Positions 1 through 7,696 of a stretch of DNA of 29,950 bases are shown one piece after another. The number at the start of each line of letters is the position of its first letter. Position 1 is the first letter of the stretch. Source of the DNA: Segatella salivae DSM 15606 (lineage in GTDB: Bacteria > Bacteroidota > Bacteroidia > Bacteroidales > Bacteroidaceae); the NCBI RefSeq assembly GCF_000185845.1, contig NZ_GL629647.1:784778-814727 (forward strand), written 5' to 3'. Below the pieces are notes generated by a model. That model searched no databases. It was not told the origin of the DNA and worked only from the letters and a program-made list of their open reading frames with translations. The translations under genes were made by a program, and so were the position numbers.

Positions 1-15
1 TAATAATAAACTCTC

Positions 16-645
16 ATGAACTGGTTATCAACACTATTAGGAAACCTGAATTATGGTACAATCTTCCTATTAATGTTACTCGAAAGTACGGTAATCCCCG
101 TCCCATCTGAATTTGTTGTATCACCTGCCGCCTATCATGCTGCAGGCGGAAATTTAGATATTTGGCTTGTCATTCTATTTGCTACAATCGGCGCTGATTG
201 TGGAGCAACAATCAATTATCTTGCAGGTCACTACTTAGGTAGGCCCATTATCTATCGCTTTGCCAATAGTAAATGGGGGAAAATGTGCCTATTAAATCAA
301 CAGAAAGTAGAGAAAAGTGAGAAGTATTTCTATGATCATGGCATGATAGCAACAATTACTGGCCGACTGATTCCTGGCATCCGTCATCTTATTTCCATTC
401 CAGCGGGCTTAGCAAAGATGAATTATTGGAAATTCCTTCTTTATACTACAATTGGTGCTGGCGCCTGGAACTGCATTCTGGCAGCACTTGGTTGGTATCT
501 TCATTCTGCTGTACCAGAAGATCAACTCACGGAAAAGATTGCTGAATATGGTGAGTATATCAAGGTCTTCATATTGATTGCAGTCGTTATTGCCATTGTT
601 TATTTTGTCTTGAAATGGTATTTTAAGCGCAAGAAACATGCCTAA
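16..645 (+). CDS. DedA family inner-membrane protein (VTT domain)
   Basis: A 209-residue polytopic membrane protein of the DedA/SNARE-associated (VTT) family, whose members are linked to membrane-lipid translocation and envelope homeostasis. The family signature is visible: a Glu-x-x-x-Pro-x-Pro segment at residues 23-31, a Gly-rich stretch YLAGHYLGR at 68-76, and the hallmark GRLIPGIRHLISIPAG at 116-131, followed by a hydrophobic helix ending near residue 160. A last membrane helix (about 184-202) ends in a basic KRKKHA tail. Length is normal for the family. The ATG lies 15 bases from the window edge, so its promoter and any upstream partner are out of view. Downstream is a tRNA pair on the opposite strand, so it ends its transcription unit. 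The exact substrate cannot be told from sequence. Confidence 0.93.
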   Translation: MNWLSTLLGNLNYGTIFLLMLLESTVIPVPSEFVVSPAAYHAAGGNLDIWLVILFATIGADCGATINYLAGHYLGRPIIYRFANSKWGKMCLLNQQKVEKSEKYFYDHGMIATITGRLIPGIRHLISIPAGLAKMNYWKFLLYTTIGAGAWNCILAALGWYLHSAVPEDQLTEKIAEYGEYIKVFILIAVVIAIVYFVLKWYFKRKKHA

Positions 646-696
646 CTATAAATATCTCTCAATCAAAACATATCACCAAATAGAACATAAAACAAA

Positions 697-725
697 AAAG
701 ACAATCTCTAATTGAGATTGTCTTT
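697..725 (-). terminator. Intrinsic terminator of the tRNA-Pro pair
   Basis: A perfect 12-bp stem (697-708 with 714-725) and a 5-base loop. Read on the minus strand it follows the tRNA-Pro genes and ends in a T-run (CTTTTTTGTTTT). The plus-strand side is also T-rich, so it may stop dedA transcription as well. Confidence 0.85.
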
Positions 726-728
726 GTG

Positions 729-802
729 TCGGGGCGACAGGATTCGAACCTGCGGCCGCCTGGTCCCAAACCAGGAGCGCTACCGGGCTGCGCTACACCC
801 CG
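729..802 (-). tRNA. tRNA-Pro (anticodon TGG), copy 2
   Basis: A 74-base gene with complete cloverleaf features on the minus strand: acceptor arm CGGGGTG paired with CGCCCCG, a D-arm with GTAGCGCAGCCCGGTAGC, an anticodon loop TTTGGGA giving TGG (reads CCA and, by wobble, other Pro codons), and a T-arm with GGTTCGAATCC. No CCA tail is encoded. It is base-for-base identical to the copy at 829-902 and lies 26 bases downstream of it, so the two are presumably cut from one precursor. Confidence 0.97.
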
Positions 803-828
803 CTGCATGAAGAGTTAGATATTAAAAG

Positions 829-902
829 TCGGGGCGACAGGATTCGAACCTGCGGCCGCCTGGTCCCAAACCAGGAGCGCTACCGGGCTGCGCTACACCC
901 CG
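829..902 (-). tRNA. tRNA-Pro (anticodon TGG), copy 1
   Basis: Promoter-proximal copy of the tandem pair, identical to 729-802, with the same TGG anticodon and T-arm and no encoded CCA. A Bacteroidetes-type promoter ends about 28 bases upstream. The identity of the copies suggests recent duplication or gene conversion. Confidence 0.97.
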
Positions 903-930
903 CTCTATATCCGTTTCTCTTTTGCGTCTG

Positions 931-962
931 CAAAGGTAATATTTTTATTTTATGTGACCAAA
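931..962 (-). promoter_or_regulatory. Promoter of the tRNA-Pro pair
   Basis: On the minus strand TTTG (962-959) is followed after 20 bases by TACCTTTG (938-931), an exact match to the Bacteroidetes -33/-7 pattern TTTG-N19/21-TAnnTTTG. The predicted start lies about 20 bases before the first tRNA. Confidence 0.75.
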
Positions 963-999
963 TAAAATCATTACTTTTTATTTTATGTAGTAACAAAAA

Positions 1000-1022
1000 G
1001 GGCTACATTTTTTATGTAGCCC
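1000..1022 (-). terminator. Terminator of the serine palmitoyltransferase-like gene
   Basis: A 9-bp stem (1000-1008 with 1014-1022) and a 5-base loop, followed on the minus strand by CCCTTTTTG. It lies about 30 bases after the stop codon of the gene that ends at 1052. Confidence 0.8.
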
Positions 1023-1051
1023 CTCTTTTATCACTTATAAAGAATATTCAC

Positions 1052-2239
1052 TTATTTAATAATTCCCTGTTCAACAAAAATCTTTTTTAGTGCTTGAACA
1101 CCACGTTCAACCTCTTCCTTAGTATGGTTTGCCATAAGTGCAAAACGCACTAAAGTATCTTGAGGAGCACAAGCTGGTGGAATTACTGGGTTGATAAATA
1201 CTCCCGCATCAAAGGCAAGCTTCGTTACAAGGAATGTCTTTTCAACGTCATGTACATACAATGGAATGATAGGACTTTCTGTTTCACCAATCTCAAAGCC
1301 TTCTTCACGGAAACGATCCAAAGCATATCGTGTTACCTCCCAAAGGTGTTCGATAAGTTCCGGCTCATTCTGAATGATATGGAGAGCCTCTAATGCTGCT
1401 GCTGTTGCAGCTGGAGTATTTGATGCACTAAAGATATACGTACGACAAGTATGGCGCAAGAAATTGATAGTGTCCTTGTCTCCTGCGATGAATCCACCAA
1501 TAGAAGCCAAACTCTTTGAGAATGTTCCCATGATAAGATCAACCTCGTCTGTCAGTCCGAAATGGTCACATACGCCACGTCCTTGCTTTCCAAACACGCC
1601 TAAGCCATGTGCTTCGTCCACCATTACCGAGCAATTATACTTGCGTTTCAATGCAACTATCTCTGGCAACTTAGCCAAATCACCTTCCATAGAGAACACA
1701 CCATCAACCACAATCAGCTTGATTGCGTCATGAGGAAGCGCTTTTAACACGCGTTCCAAGTCCTCCATGTCGTTATGCTTATAATGAAGTTGGCGCGCAA
1801 AAGAAAGTCTACGGCCATCTACAATACTCGCATGATCACGATCATCACAGATAATATAGTCGCCTTTACCTACCACTTGTGCCAATACACCCTGGTTAAC
1901 AGAGAAACCAGTTGAGAAGCAAAGTGTATCATCCTTATGCATAAATTCGGCCAATTCCTTTTCCAATTGCACATGGATATCAAGAGTTCCGTTCAAGAAA
2001 CGACTTCCTGCACAGCCTGAACCGTATTTATCTAATGCGCGTTTTGCGGCATCTATCACACGTTTGTCACCGGTTAAGCCTGTATAAGCATTTGAACCAA
2101 ACATCAAAACCTTGTGACCAGTCATTTCAACTTCTGTACCCTGCTTACTGGTTATAGCGCGAAAATATGGGTATACGCCTGCCTCCATATACTTTTGAGG
2201 CTCACGATAATTCTTGTATCTTTCTTGTAATTGTCCCAT
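1052..2239 (-). CDS. Serine palmitoyltransferase-like PLP enzyme (alpha-oxoamine synthase)
   Basis: A 395-residue pyridoxal-phosphate enzyme of the alpha-oxoamine synthase family, which also holds 8-amino-7-oxononanoate synthase and 2-amino-3-ketobutyrate CoA ligase. Visible are FGSNAYTGL (47-55), GSGCAGSRFLNGT (73-85), the PLP-stacking His136 in DRDHAS, DEAHGLGVFG (208-217) and the PLP-binding Lys242 in GTFSKSLASIGG. The N-terminus and the overall sequence resemble, from memory, the serine palmitoyltransferase of Bacteroides, which joins serine to a fatty acyl-CoA to make 3-ketosphinganine, the first step of sphingolipid synthesis. The divergent lipid kinase supports a lipid role. No bio or threonine-degradation gene is near. 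KBL or BioF activity cannot be excluded by motif reading. Confidence 0.8.
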   Translation of the reverse strand: MGQLQERYKNYREPQKYMEAGVYPYFRAITSKQGTEVEMTGHKVLMFGSNAYTGLTGDKRVIDAAKRALDKYGSGCAGSRFLNGTLDIHVQLEKELAEFMHKDDTLCFSTGFSVNQGVLAQVVGKGDYIICDDRDHASIVDGRRLSFARQLHYKHNDMEDLERVLKALPHDAIKLIVVDGVFSMEGDLAKLPEIVALKRKYNCSVMVDEAHGLGVFGKQGRGVCDHFGLTDEVDLIMGTFSKSLASIGGFIAGDKDTINFLRHTCRTYIFSASNTPAATAAALEALHIIQNEPELIEHLWEVTRYALDRFREEGFEIGETESPIIPLYVHDVEKTFLVTKLAFDAGVFINPVIPPACAPQDTLVRFALMANHTKEEVERGVQALKKIFVEQGIIK

Positions 2240-2280
2240 TTTAATAGGTGTAGAAAACTACTTTTAATACTAATAGGCTG

Positions 2281-2288
2281 CAAAGATA
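2281..2288 (-). promoter_or_regulatory. -7 box upstream of the serine palmitoyltransferase-like gene
   Basis: Minus-strand TATCTTTG (2288-2281), followed by CAGCC, exactly fits TAnnTTTG, 41 bases before the ATG. No well-spaced TTTG -33 box is seen, so only the -7 element is claimed. Confidence 0.55.
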
Positions 2289-2381
2289 CAAAAAAACGGC
2301 AATATAGTATACTTTTTCAAAAGAAATATGCGATTTAATCAAATTATAAAGCATATCTGATGGTTGTAAAATGTAAATGAT

Positions 2382-2389
2382 TATCTTTG
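2382..2389 (+). promoter_or_regulatory. -7 box before the small ORF and lipid kinase
   Basis: TATCTTTG on the plus strand matches TAnnTTTG exactly and lies 18 bases before the ATG at 2408. A weak upstream TTG at 2364 is only 15 bases away, closer than usual. With the box at 2281-2288 it makes this gap a divergent promoter region. Confidence 0.55.
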
Positions 2390-2407
2390 CAGAAGAGAAA
2401 TCTTTGT

Positions 2408-2551
2408 ATGGCTGCAACCATTCAAAATAGATTAACGACAGCTGAAGAAAACAATCTCAAAAATAGCTTATCTCAGCACAAAAAGACTTGGAATGAGTAT
2501 CTACTCAACCAAATCACAAGAGAATTAAAGACTCTACAACCCACGATTTGA
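2408..2551 (+). CDS. Possible 47-residue protein, function unknown
   Basis: A short reading frame, ATG at 2408 to TGA at 2551, directly below a consensus -7 box with a predicted leader of roughly 12 bases. The product starts MAATIQNRLTTAEENNL, is polar and has no membrane segment, signal peptide or motif I recognise; the composition suits a small helical protein. Its stop lies 52 bases before the preferred start of the lipid kinase (13 bases before the upstream GTG), so the two would be co-transcribed. It may be a real small protein, a translated leader, or chance. Conservation in related genomes would decide. Confidence 0.35.
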   Translation: MAATIQNRLTTAEENNLKNSLSQHKKTWNEYLLNQITRELKTLQPTI

Positions 2552-2603
2552 AAGTTCTTTTCATGTGGAAAACATATTTCTCTTTCAAAAACAAAAAGCA
2601 CTA

Positions 2604-3635
2604 ATGGAGAAAAAAAAGATTATTTTCATTATGAACCCTATTTCGGGAACTGCCAGCAAGGCCGGGATTCCGAAACTCATTGAGCGATATCTTGACACCA
2701 ACAAATTCGATTATGAGATTAAACTCACCGAGTATGCAGGCCATGCAGCAGAACTTGCGGCAGAAGCAAAAGACAATCATACAGATATTGTGGTTGCAGT
2801 GGGCGGCGATGGCACGGTGAACGAGGTCGCACGCGCTATTGTTCAATCATCTACAGCCTTAGGAATCATCCCATGTGGTTCAGGAAATGGCCTTGCACGT
2901 CACCTGTTATTACCTCTCAATTTGGCTAAATCCATCGAGATTATCAACGCTGCAGAAGTTCATCAACTCGATTATGGCGTCATCAACGAACACCCATTTT
3001 TCTGCACCTGCGGTATGGGATTTGATGCCTTTATCAGTCATAAGTTTGCAGAAGCAGGTAAGCGTGGCCCCATAACTTATGTAGAAAATGTATTAAAAGC
3101 AGGCCTCAACTATAAGCCCGAAACCTACGAAATATACGATGAAAATGGTGCAACGAAACTCAAAGCCTTCCTCATCTCATGTGCAAATGCATCACAATAT
3201 GGGAACAATGCCTATATTGCACCACAGGCTTCAATGAGTGATGGGCTCATGGATGTTATCGTAATGGAACCTTTCGATGCTTTCGAAGCAACACAAATCA
3301 GCATTGATATGTTCAACAAAACCCTTGACAAGAACTCTAAAATCAAGAGTTTCCGCACCAAACAGCTACGTGTTCATCGTAACAATCCCGGCTATATACA
3401 TTTTGACGGCGACCCTGCCATGACTGGAGAAGACATTGAAATCAAACTGATTGAGAAAGGAATAAAGGTCATTGTTAATCCTTTTGCTGACAAACGTAGG
3501 CGCAAACCCAACACGCTTCAAAATGCAGCAGCAGATATTTTCAATCAACTCAACGACCTACGCTCTGACATCAACCGCCAAAGAAGACGTATTAAGGTAC
3601 TCAATAAAATGATACTTAGGAAACTGAATCTATAA
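2604..3635 (+). CDS. Diacylglycerol/sphingoid-type lipid kinase (DAGK catalytic domain)
   Basis: A soluble lipid kinase of the DagK/YegS/sphingosine-kinase fold, which phosphorylates the hydroxyl of a membrane lipid using ATP. From the preferred ATG (343 residues) the motifs are: IMNPISGTAS near the start, the nucleotide-binding VVAVGGDGTVNEVA (63-76), and CGSGNGLARHL (91-101). The frame continues upstream to a GTG at 2565, but MEKKKIIFIMNP is the form usual for the family, so 2604 was chosen. After the catalytic fold comes an extra basic helical tail of about 35 residues (NQLNDLRSDINRQRRR and on). It diverges from the serine palmitoyltransferase-like gene, which suggests, without proof, that a sphingoid or dihydroceramide lipid could be its substrate rather than diacylglycerol. 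Confidence 0.85.
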   Translation: MEKKKIIFIMNPISGTASKAGIPKLIERYLDTNKFDYEIKLTEYAGHAAELAAEAKDNHTDIVVAVGGDGTVNEVARAIVQSSTALGIIPCGSGNGLARHLLLPLNLAKSIEIINAAEVHQLDYGVINEHPFFCTCGMGFDAFISHKFAEAGKRGPITYVENVLKAGLNYKPETYEIYDENGATKLKAFLISCANASQYGNNAYIAPQASMSDGLMDVIVMEPFDAFEATQISIDMFNKTLDKNSKIKSFRTKQLRVHRNNPGYIHFDGDPAMTGEDIEIKLIEKGIKVIVNPFADKRRRKPNTLQNAAADIFNQLNDLRSDINRQRRRIKVLNKMILRKLNL

Positions 3636-3735
3636 GATTGTCAGTCAACTCCTACCCTATTTCTACTTACAAACAATGGATTGAACTTCAAGAAATCAAG
3701 AAAACATCCTTCGATTTGTAACCTAACTATATATG

Positions 3736-3770
3736 ATTACAGGCATAGATTTAAGCTCTATGCCTGTAAT
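3736..3770 (+). repeat. Strong inverted repeat downstream of the lipid kinase
   Basis: ATTACAGGCATAG (3736-3748) and its exact reverse complement (3758-3770), with one more A-T pair inside, form a 14-bp stem with a 7-base loop about 100 bases after the kinase stop codon. There is no T-run on either side, so it is not a textbook terminator; it could still end transcription, protect an mRNA end or be a protein site. Confidence 0.6.
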
Positions 3771-3818
3771 GATTCATGAAAGAAGCAACTTGTTTCTACC
3801 TATTGAAACCAAACGAAT

Positions 3819-3855
3819 TAAAGTGTTAAATCTTATCATTTAGTTTTACAATATA
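3819..3855 (+). repeat. TAAAGTGTTAAA intergenic repeat, copy 1
   Basis: TAAAGTGTTAAA followed by AT-rich sequence and TTTTACAATAT. A second copy with the same order of blocks starts at 4175, 356 bases further on. Confidence 0.45.
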
Positions 3856-4009
3856 TTTCAAAATACAATCACATTCAGACTAACAGATGAAATTCAAGAA
3901 AATAAGCCTACTTTTCATGCTTTTGCAAATTACTTTATATCAATCTGTTAGCAAAAAGAGAGATTATATCACCCAACAATATCCATTAGATCACATCACA
4001 AACTGCACT

Positions 4010-4075
4010 ATTTTACATAGTAAATACAGCCATTTTGGAAGAGGAAATGACGCAAATAGAAACACGATATGCCCC
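4010..4075 (+). repeat. Intergenic element with fixed-spacing blocks, copy A
   Basis: Blocks ATTTTAC (4010), GCCATTTT (4029) and AAATGACGCA (4045), followed by GATATGCCCCA (4066). The same blocks with the same 19- and 16-base offsets occur in the gaps near 14268 and 21470. Confidence 0.55.
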
Positions 4076-4174
4076 ATTTTGCATTAAGTAATCATCCAAA
4101 ACTAAAAGAACTTTGCTTAAAAACACATCTTCACACTTATTTTTCCACCTTGCAAGCACTTAGTATTACTATTT

Positions 4175-4211
4175 TAAAGTGTTAAAAATCATCTTCTTAT
4201 TTTACAATATT
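4175..4211 (+). repeat. TAAAGTGTTAAA intergenic repeat, copy 2
   Basis: Same block order as at 3819: TAAAGTGTTAAA, an AT-rich spacer, then TTTTACAATAT. The core TAAAGTGTTAA also occurs once inverted near 14175-14185 in another gap. Confidence 0.45.
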
Positions 4212-4391
4212 TATTCATCAAAACAAATGAATTCTACAAAAGGAATATAAGAAACCTACATTAACAAGAGTACAAAATACGTATTCATTTACCTACATAG
4301 CCCATGTAAAAGACACGTATTATGTTTGAAATGAAAAGGAGGACAGAAGAGAGTTTGAAAGAAAACGATGTACGAAAACACCAATAAGAGC

Positions 4392-5087
4392 TTACAAATA
4401 GAAATCAGCAGTAAGACGTTGATACCAATCCGACCGTTCACCTTGTTGCATCAAACAAACTGTTTGCATCTCATTAGATGAGACACCAGTCTTTTGAAAC
4501 TCTAACATGAAACGTTTTACGGGTTTTCGTTCGACAGTCTTTACTGCACAAACACGCGTCAAAGAGAGATTCATGAAGGTTGCTTCAGCCACAAAACCCG
4601 ATTGACATTCAGCTGGAATAATGGCAGAAAATCGCCCCGTTTCAGTTAGTAGACGTTTCACTTCTGTAAAAAGCGCCTCATAAGATAACGTTGTAGTGTG
4701 ACGTGCAACACTACGTTTTTCGTCGGGATTCGGTAGTGAATTGACAAAAAAGGGAGGGTTGCTAACAATACAATCAAAGCAATTCTCACCATCATACTGC
4801 TGCAAGGAGGTGTGCATAACACGCACACGAGTGGCAAAAGGACTATTCGCCACGTTCTCTTTTGCTTGTAAACAGGCTTCCTCATCAATGTCAATAGCCA
4901 CAATTTCAGCCTCGGGAAAGCGCTGTGCCATCATCATTGCAATCAGTCCTGTGCCTGTTCCGATATCAAGCAAACGCTTTCCACCACGCGACCATGCACC
5001 CAAGAGCACCCCATCGGTGCCAACCTTCATTGCACACTGGTCGTGATGAACAGAAAACTGCTTAAATTTGAAAACATTGTTACTCAT
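4392..5087 (-). CDS. trmN6: tRNA1(Val) (adenine37-N6)-methyltransferase-like protein
   Basis: A 231-residue SAM-dependent methyltransferase of the YfiC/TrmN6 type, which methylates N6 of A37 next to the anticodon of tRNA-Val in E. coli. Features: the N-terminal FKFKQFSVHHDQCAMKVGTD (7-25 region) that marks this subfamily, the SAM-binding loop DIGTGTGLIA (41-50), acidic VAIDID (63-68), and the catalytic NPPFF (110-114) of adenine-N6 methylases. Length matches the family. It stands alone on the minus strand, divergent from lon with 146 bases between; no clear promoter was seen for it. The target nucleotide is inferred from family membership; HemK-like protein methylases share NPPF but lack this N-terminus. 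Confidence 0.88.
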   Translation of the reverse strand: MSNNVFKFKQFSVHHDQCAMKVGTDGVLLGAWSRGGKRLLDIGTGTGLIAMMMAQRFPEAEIVAIDIDEEACLQAKENVANSPFATRVRVMHTSLQQYDGENCFDCIVSNPPFFVNSLPNPDEKRSVARHTTTLSYEALFTEVKRLLTETGRFSAIIPAECQSGFVAEATFMNLSLTRVCAVKTVERKPVKRFMLEFQKTGVSSNEMQTVCLMQQGERSDWYQRLTADFYL

Positions 5088-5174
5088 ACTTCTTGATATA
5101 TAAACGTTGAAAATCGCCTAATATTTTATCGTTTTTACGGATTTACACATTAATAATTGCTTTTTATACTGACG

Positions 5175-5208
5175 TTTGCCAGTTTCTGATGAAAAAAGCG
5201 TATCTTTG
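5175..5208 (+). promoter_or_regulatory. Promoter of the lon operon
   Basis: TTTG (5175-5178), 22 bases, then TATCTTTG (5201-5208), an exact -7 box, 25 bases before the lon ATG. No CIRCE-type inverted repeat or other heat-shock operator was seen. Confidence 0.75.
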
Positions 5209-5233
5209 CAAACCATTAGTTTTCAAGTAGCAA

Positions 5234-7696
5234 ATGAACAATAAAAATACTTCAATACAAATGATTGCCGACTACGAAGGCGATATTTCGAATCTGCTTA
5301 ATACCAATGTTTTAGGCGAGGTTCCTATTCTTACCACGCGTAATTTGGTAGTTTTCCCAGGCGTAGTATCCCCTATTCTGGTGGGTAGAGAAGCCAGTGT
5401 GAAGCTCGTTAAGTATCTCGACAAGCATCCAGATACCATCTTTGGCATCTTCTGTCAACGCGATTCCAATGTTGATACTCCTATATTCAAAGACCTCTAT
5501 ACTACGGGTGTATATGCCAAAGTGGTAAAAGTCATTGAGATGCCAGGGCCAGGAAAGAACCTCACGGCTATCGTTCAGGGACTCGGAAGATGTCAGTTGG
5601 AGAGCATCACAAAGATGAAACCCTTCTATGCAGGTATTGTTTCACCAAGTGAGGAGCATCTGCCAGCCGAAACAAGTGAGGAGTTTTCAACAGTTTGTGA
5701 AACCGTAAAGAAGAGTGCCAAGGACTATATCAGCCTGAATGAAGATATGCCTGACGAGGCACAATTTGCTTTATCAAGTATTCAGAACAAAGTTGTTACC
5801 GTCAACTATGTATGTAGCACACTGCCTTTTAGCATTAAAGACAAGATTAAACTACTTGAAATTGATGATACAGAAAAGCGTGCTTATAGCTTATTAAAGA
5901 TACTTGACCGCGAAACTCAACTGTTGAAACTCAAACAAGAGATACGACAGAAGACACGCATGGACCTTGATGAACAGCAGCGTGAATACTTCTTGCAACA
6001 ACAAATCAAGAATATCAAGGAAGAACTTGGCCATGGTGAGGGTTCACCAGAGCATCGTGAACTATTAGAAAAGGCTAAAACCAAGAAATGGAATGAGGAT
6101 GTTGCAACAACATTCTACAAGGAACTTGAGAAATTAGAGCTATATAATCCACAGAGTCCAGAGTATAGTGTGCAGCTTAACTATCTGCAAAACATGGTTA
6201 ATCTGCCTTGGGGAGTCTATACAAAAGATGACCTCAATCTCAAAAAAGCAGAAAGAATACTTAACCATGACCATTATGGTATGGAGAAAGTTAAGGAGAG
6301 AATACTTGAATATATATCTGTTTTGAAATTGCGAGGTGACTTGAAATCTCCTATCCTTTGCCTTTATGGTCCTCCTGGAGTGGGTAAAACCTCTTTGGGA
6401 AAGAGCATTGCAGAGGCCATGAATCGCAAGTATGTACGTATGTCATTGGGTGGACTTCACGATGAATCTGAAATCAGAGGACACCGCAGAACCTATATAG
6501 GAGCAATGCCAGGACGCATCATTAAGAATATTCAAAAGGCTGGTTCGAGTAATCCGGTCTTTATACTTGACGAGATAGATAAGGTCACTCAGAACACGAT
6601 TAACGGTGATCCTTCATCTGCTTTACTTGAAGTTCTCGACCCCGAACAGAACAATGCGTTCCATGACAACTATCTTGATGTTGACTATGACCTATCAAAA
6701 GTGCTCTTCATTGCTACGGCCAATGACCTCAATACCATTCCACGACCATTATTAGATCGTATGGAAGTGATTGAAGTGAGTGGCTATATCACTGAAGAGA
6801 AAATAGAGATTGCCAAGCGTCACCTTGTTCCTCGTGAACTCGAAAATAATGGTTTAGCGAACAACGAGCCAAAAATAAAGTTCAATAAAGCTTCATTGGA
6901 GAAGATTATTGAACAGTATACGCGTGAAAGTGGCGTACGACAATTAGAGAAACAAATTAATAAAGCACTCCGAAAATTAGCTTATCAGAAAGCTATAAAA
7001 GGAAATATTGAATACTCAGATATCACAGCTGACAAGATAGAGGATTTGCTTGGGAAACCTCCTTTCTATCGCGACATCTATCAAGGCAATGATTATGCGG
7101 GCGTGGTTACCGGCTTAGCATGGACAAGTGTGGGTGGAGAGATTCTATTTATTGAAACATCTCTTAACCAAGGAAAAGGCAGTAAGCTCACATTGACAGG
7201 CAACTTAGGCGATGTAATGAAAGAATCGGCCATGATAGCCCTACAATATGTGAAAGCACATGTAGACAAATTAGGCATTGACTACCGCATCTTTGACAAT
7301 TGGAACATCCACATTCATGTGCCCGAGGGTGCAACTCCGAAGGATGGTCCGTCAGCAGGAATCACAATAGCAACGTCGATTGCCTCAGCACTTACACAGC
7401 GCAAGGTGCGTAAGAACACCGCAATGACGGGAGAGATTACATTACGTGGAAAGGTACTCCCTGTGGGAGGTATCAAAGAAAAGATATTGGCTGCAAAACG
7501 TGCGGGTATCACAGACATTGTAATGTGTAAGGAAAACATGAAGGATATCGAGGAAATCCCTGAGAAATATCGTAGTGGAGTGACATTCCATTATGTTGAA
7601 AACATACAACAGGTGTGGGATTTTGCCCTTACAGATGAGCTCGTAGAACATGCGACCCCACTCACAATTCCAGATGAAAAAGAAGAAAAGCAATGA
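5234..7696 (+). CDS. lon: ATP-dependent Lon protease
   Basis: An 820-residue LonA protease, a cytosolic hexamer that unfolds and degrades damaged and regulatory proteins. Domains in order: substrate-binding LON domain (about 30-235), a helical region, AAA+ module with Walker A GPPGVGKTSLGKS (379-391), Walker B FILDEID (443-449), and a C-terminal protease domain. The Ser-Lys dyad is Ser707 in PKDGPSAGIT and Lys750 in GGIKEK, spaced 43 residues as in E. coli Lon. All parts are intact and length is normal. A consensus promoter lies just upstream. Its last four bases overlap the start of tgt (ATGA), so the two are translationally coupled and lon heads a four-gene run to the terminator at 11763. 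Confidence 0.98.
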   Translation: MNNKNTSIQMIADYEGDISNLLNTNVLGEVPILTTRNLVVFPGVVSPILVGREASVKLVKYLDKHPDTIFGIFCQRDSNVDTPIFKDLYTTGVYAKVVKVIEMPGPGKNLTAIVQGLGRCQLESITKMKPFYAGIVSPSEEHLPAETSEEFSTVCETVKKSAKDYISLNEDMPDEAQFALSSIQNKVVTVNYVCSTLPFSIKDKIKLLEIDDTEKRAYSLLKILDRETQLLKLKQEIRQKTRMDLDEQQREYFLQQQIKNIKEELGHGEGSPEHRELLEKAKTKKWNEDVATTFYKELEKLELYNPQSPEYSVQLNYLQNMVNLPWGVYTKDDLNLKKAERILNHDHYGMEKVKERILEYISVLKLRGDLKSPILCLYGPPGVGKTSLGKSIAEAMNRKYVRMSLGGLHDESEIRGHRRTYIGAMPGRIIKNIQKAGSSNPVFILDEIDKVTQNTINGDPSSALLEVLDPEQNNAFHDNYLDVDYDLSKVLFIATANDLNTIPRPLLDRMEVIEVSGYITEEKIEIAKRHLVPRELENNGLANNEPKIKFNKASLEKIIEQYTRESGVRQLEKQINKALRKLAYQKAIKGNIEYSDITADKIEDLLGKPPFYRDIYQGNDYAGVVTGLAWTSVGGEILFIETSLNQGKGSKLTLTGNLGDVMKESAMIALQYVKAHVDKLGIDYRIFDNWNIHIHVPEGATPKDGPSAGITIATSIASALTQRKVRKNTAMTGEITLRGKVLPVGGIKEKILAAKRAGITDIVMCKENMKDIEEIPEKYRSGVTFHYVENIQQVWDFALTDELVEHATPLTIPDEKEEKQ

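Larger units (their letters stand above)
3636..4391. other. 756-base gene-free stretch with repeats
   Basis: AT-rich and without a convincing gene; the one frame at 3887-4087 is weak. It holds a 14-bp hairpin (3736-3770), two copies of a motif beginning TAAAGTGTTAAA (3819-3855 and 4175-4211), and one copy of an intergenic element shared with two other gaps (about 4010-4075). No RNA gene was recognised. Confidence 0.7.

Noticed and set aside
3887..4087. 66-codon frame starting MKFKKISLLFMLLQ
   Set aside because: The start looks slightly like a signal peptide, but the rest is low-complexity and runs across the intergenic element; no promoter or recognisable family.
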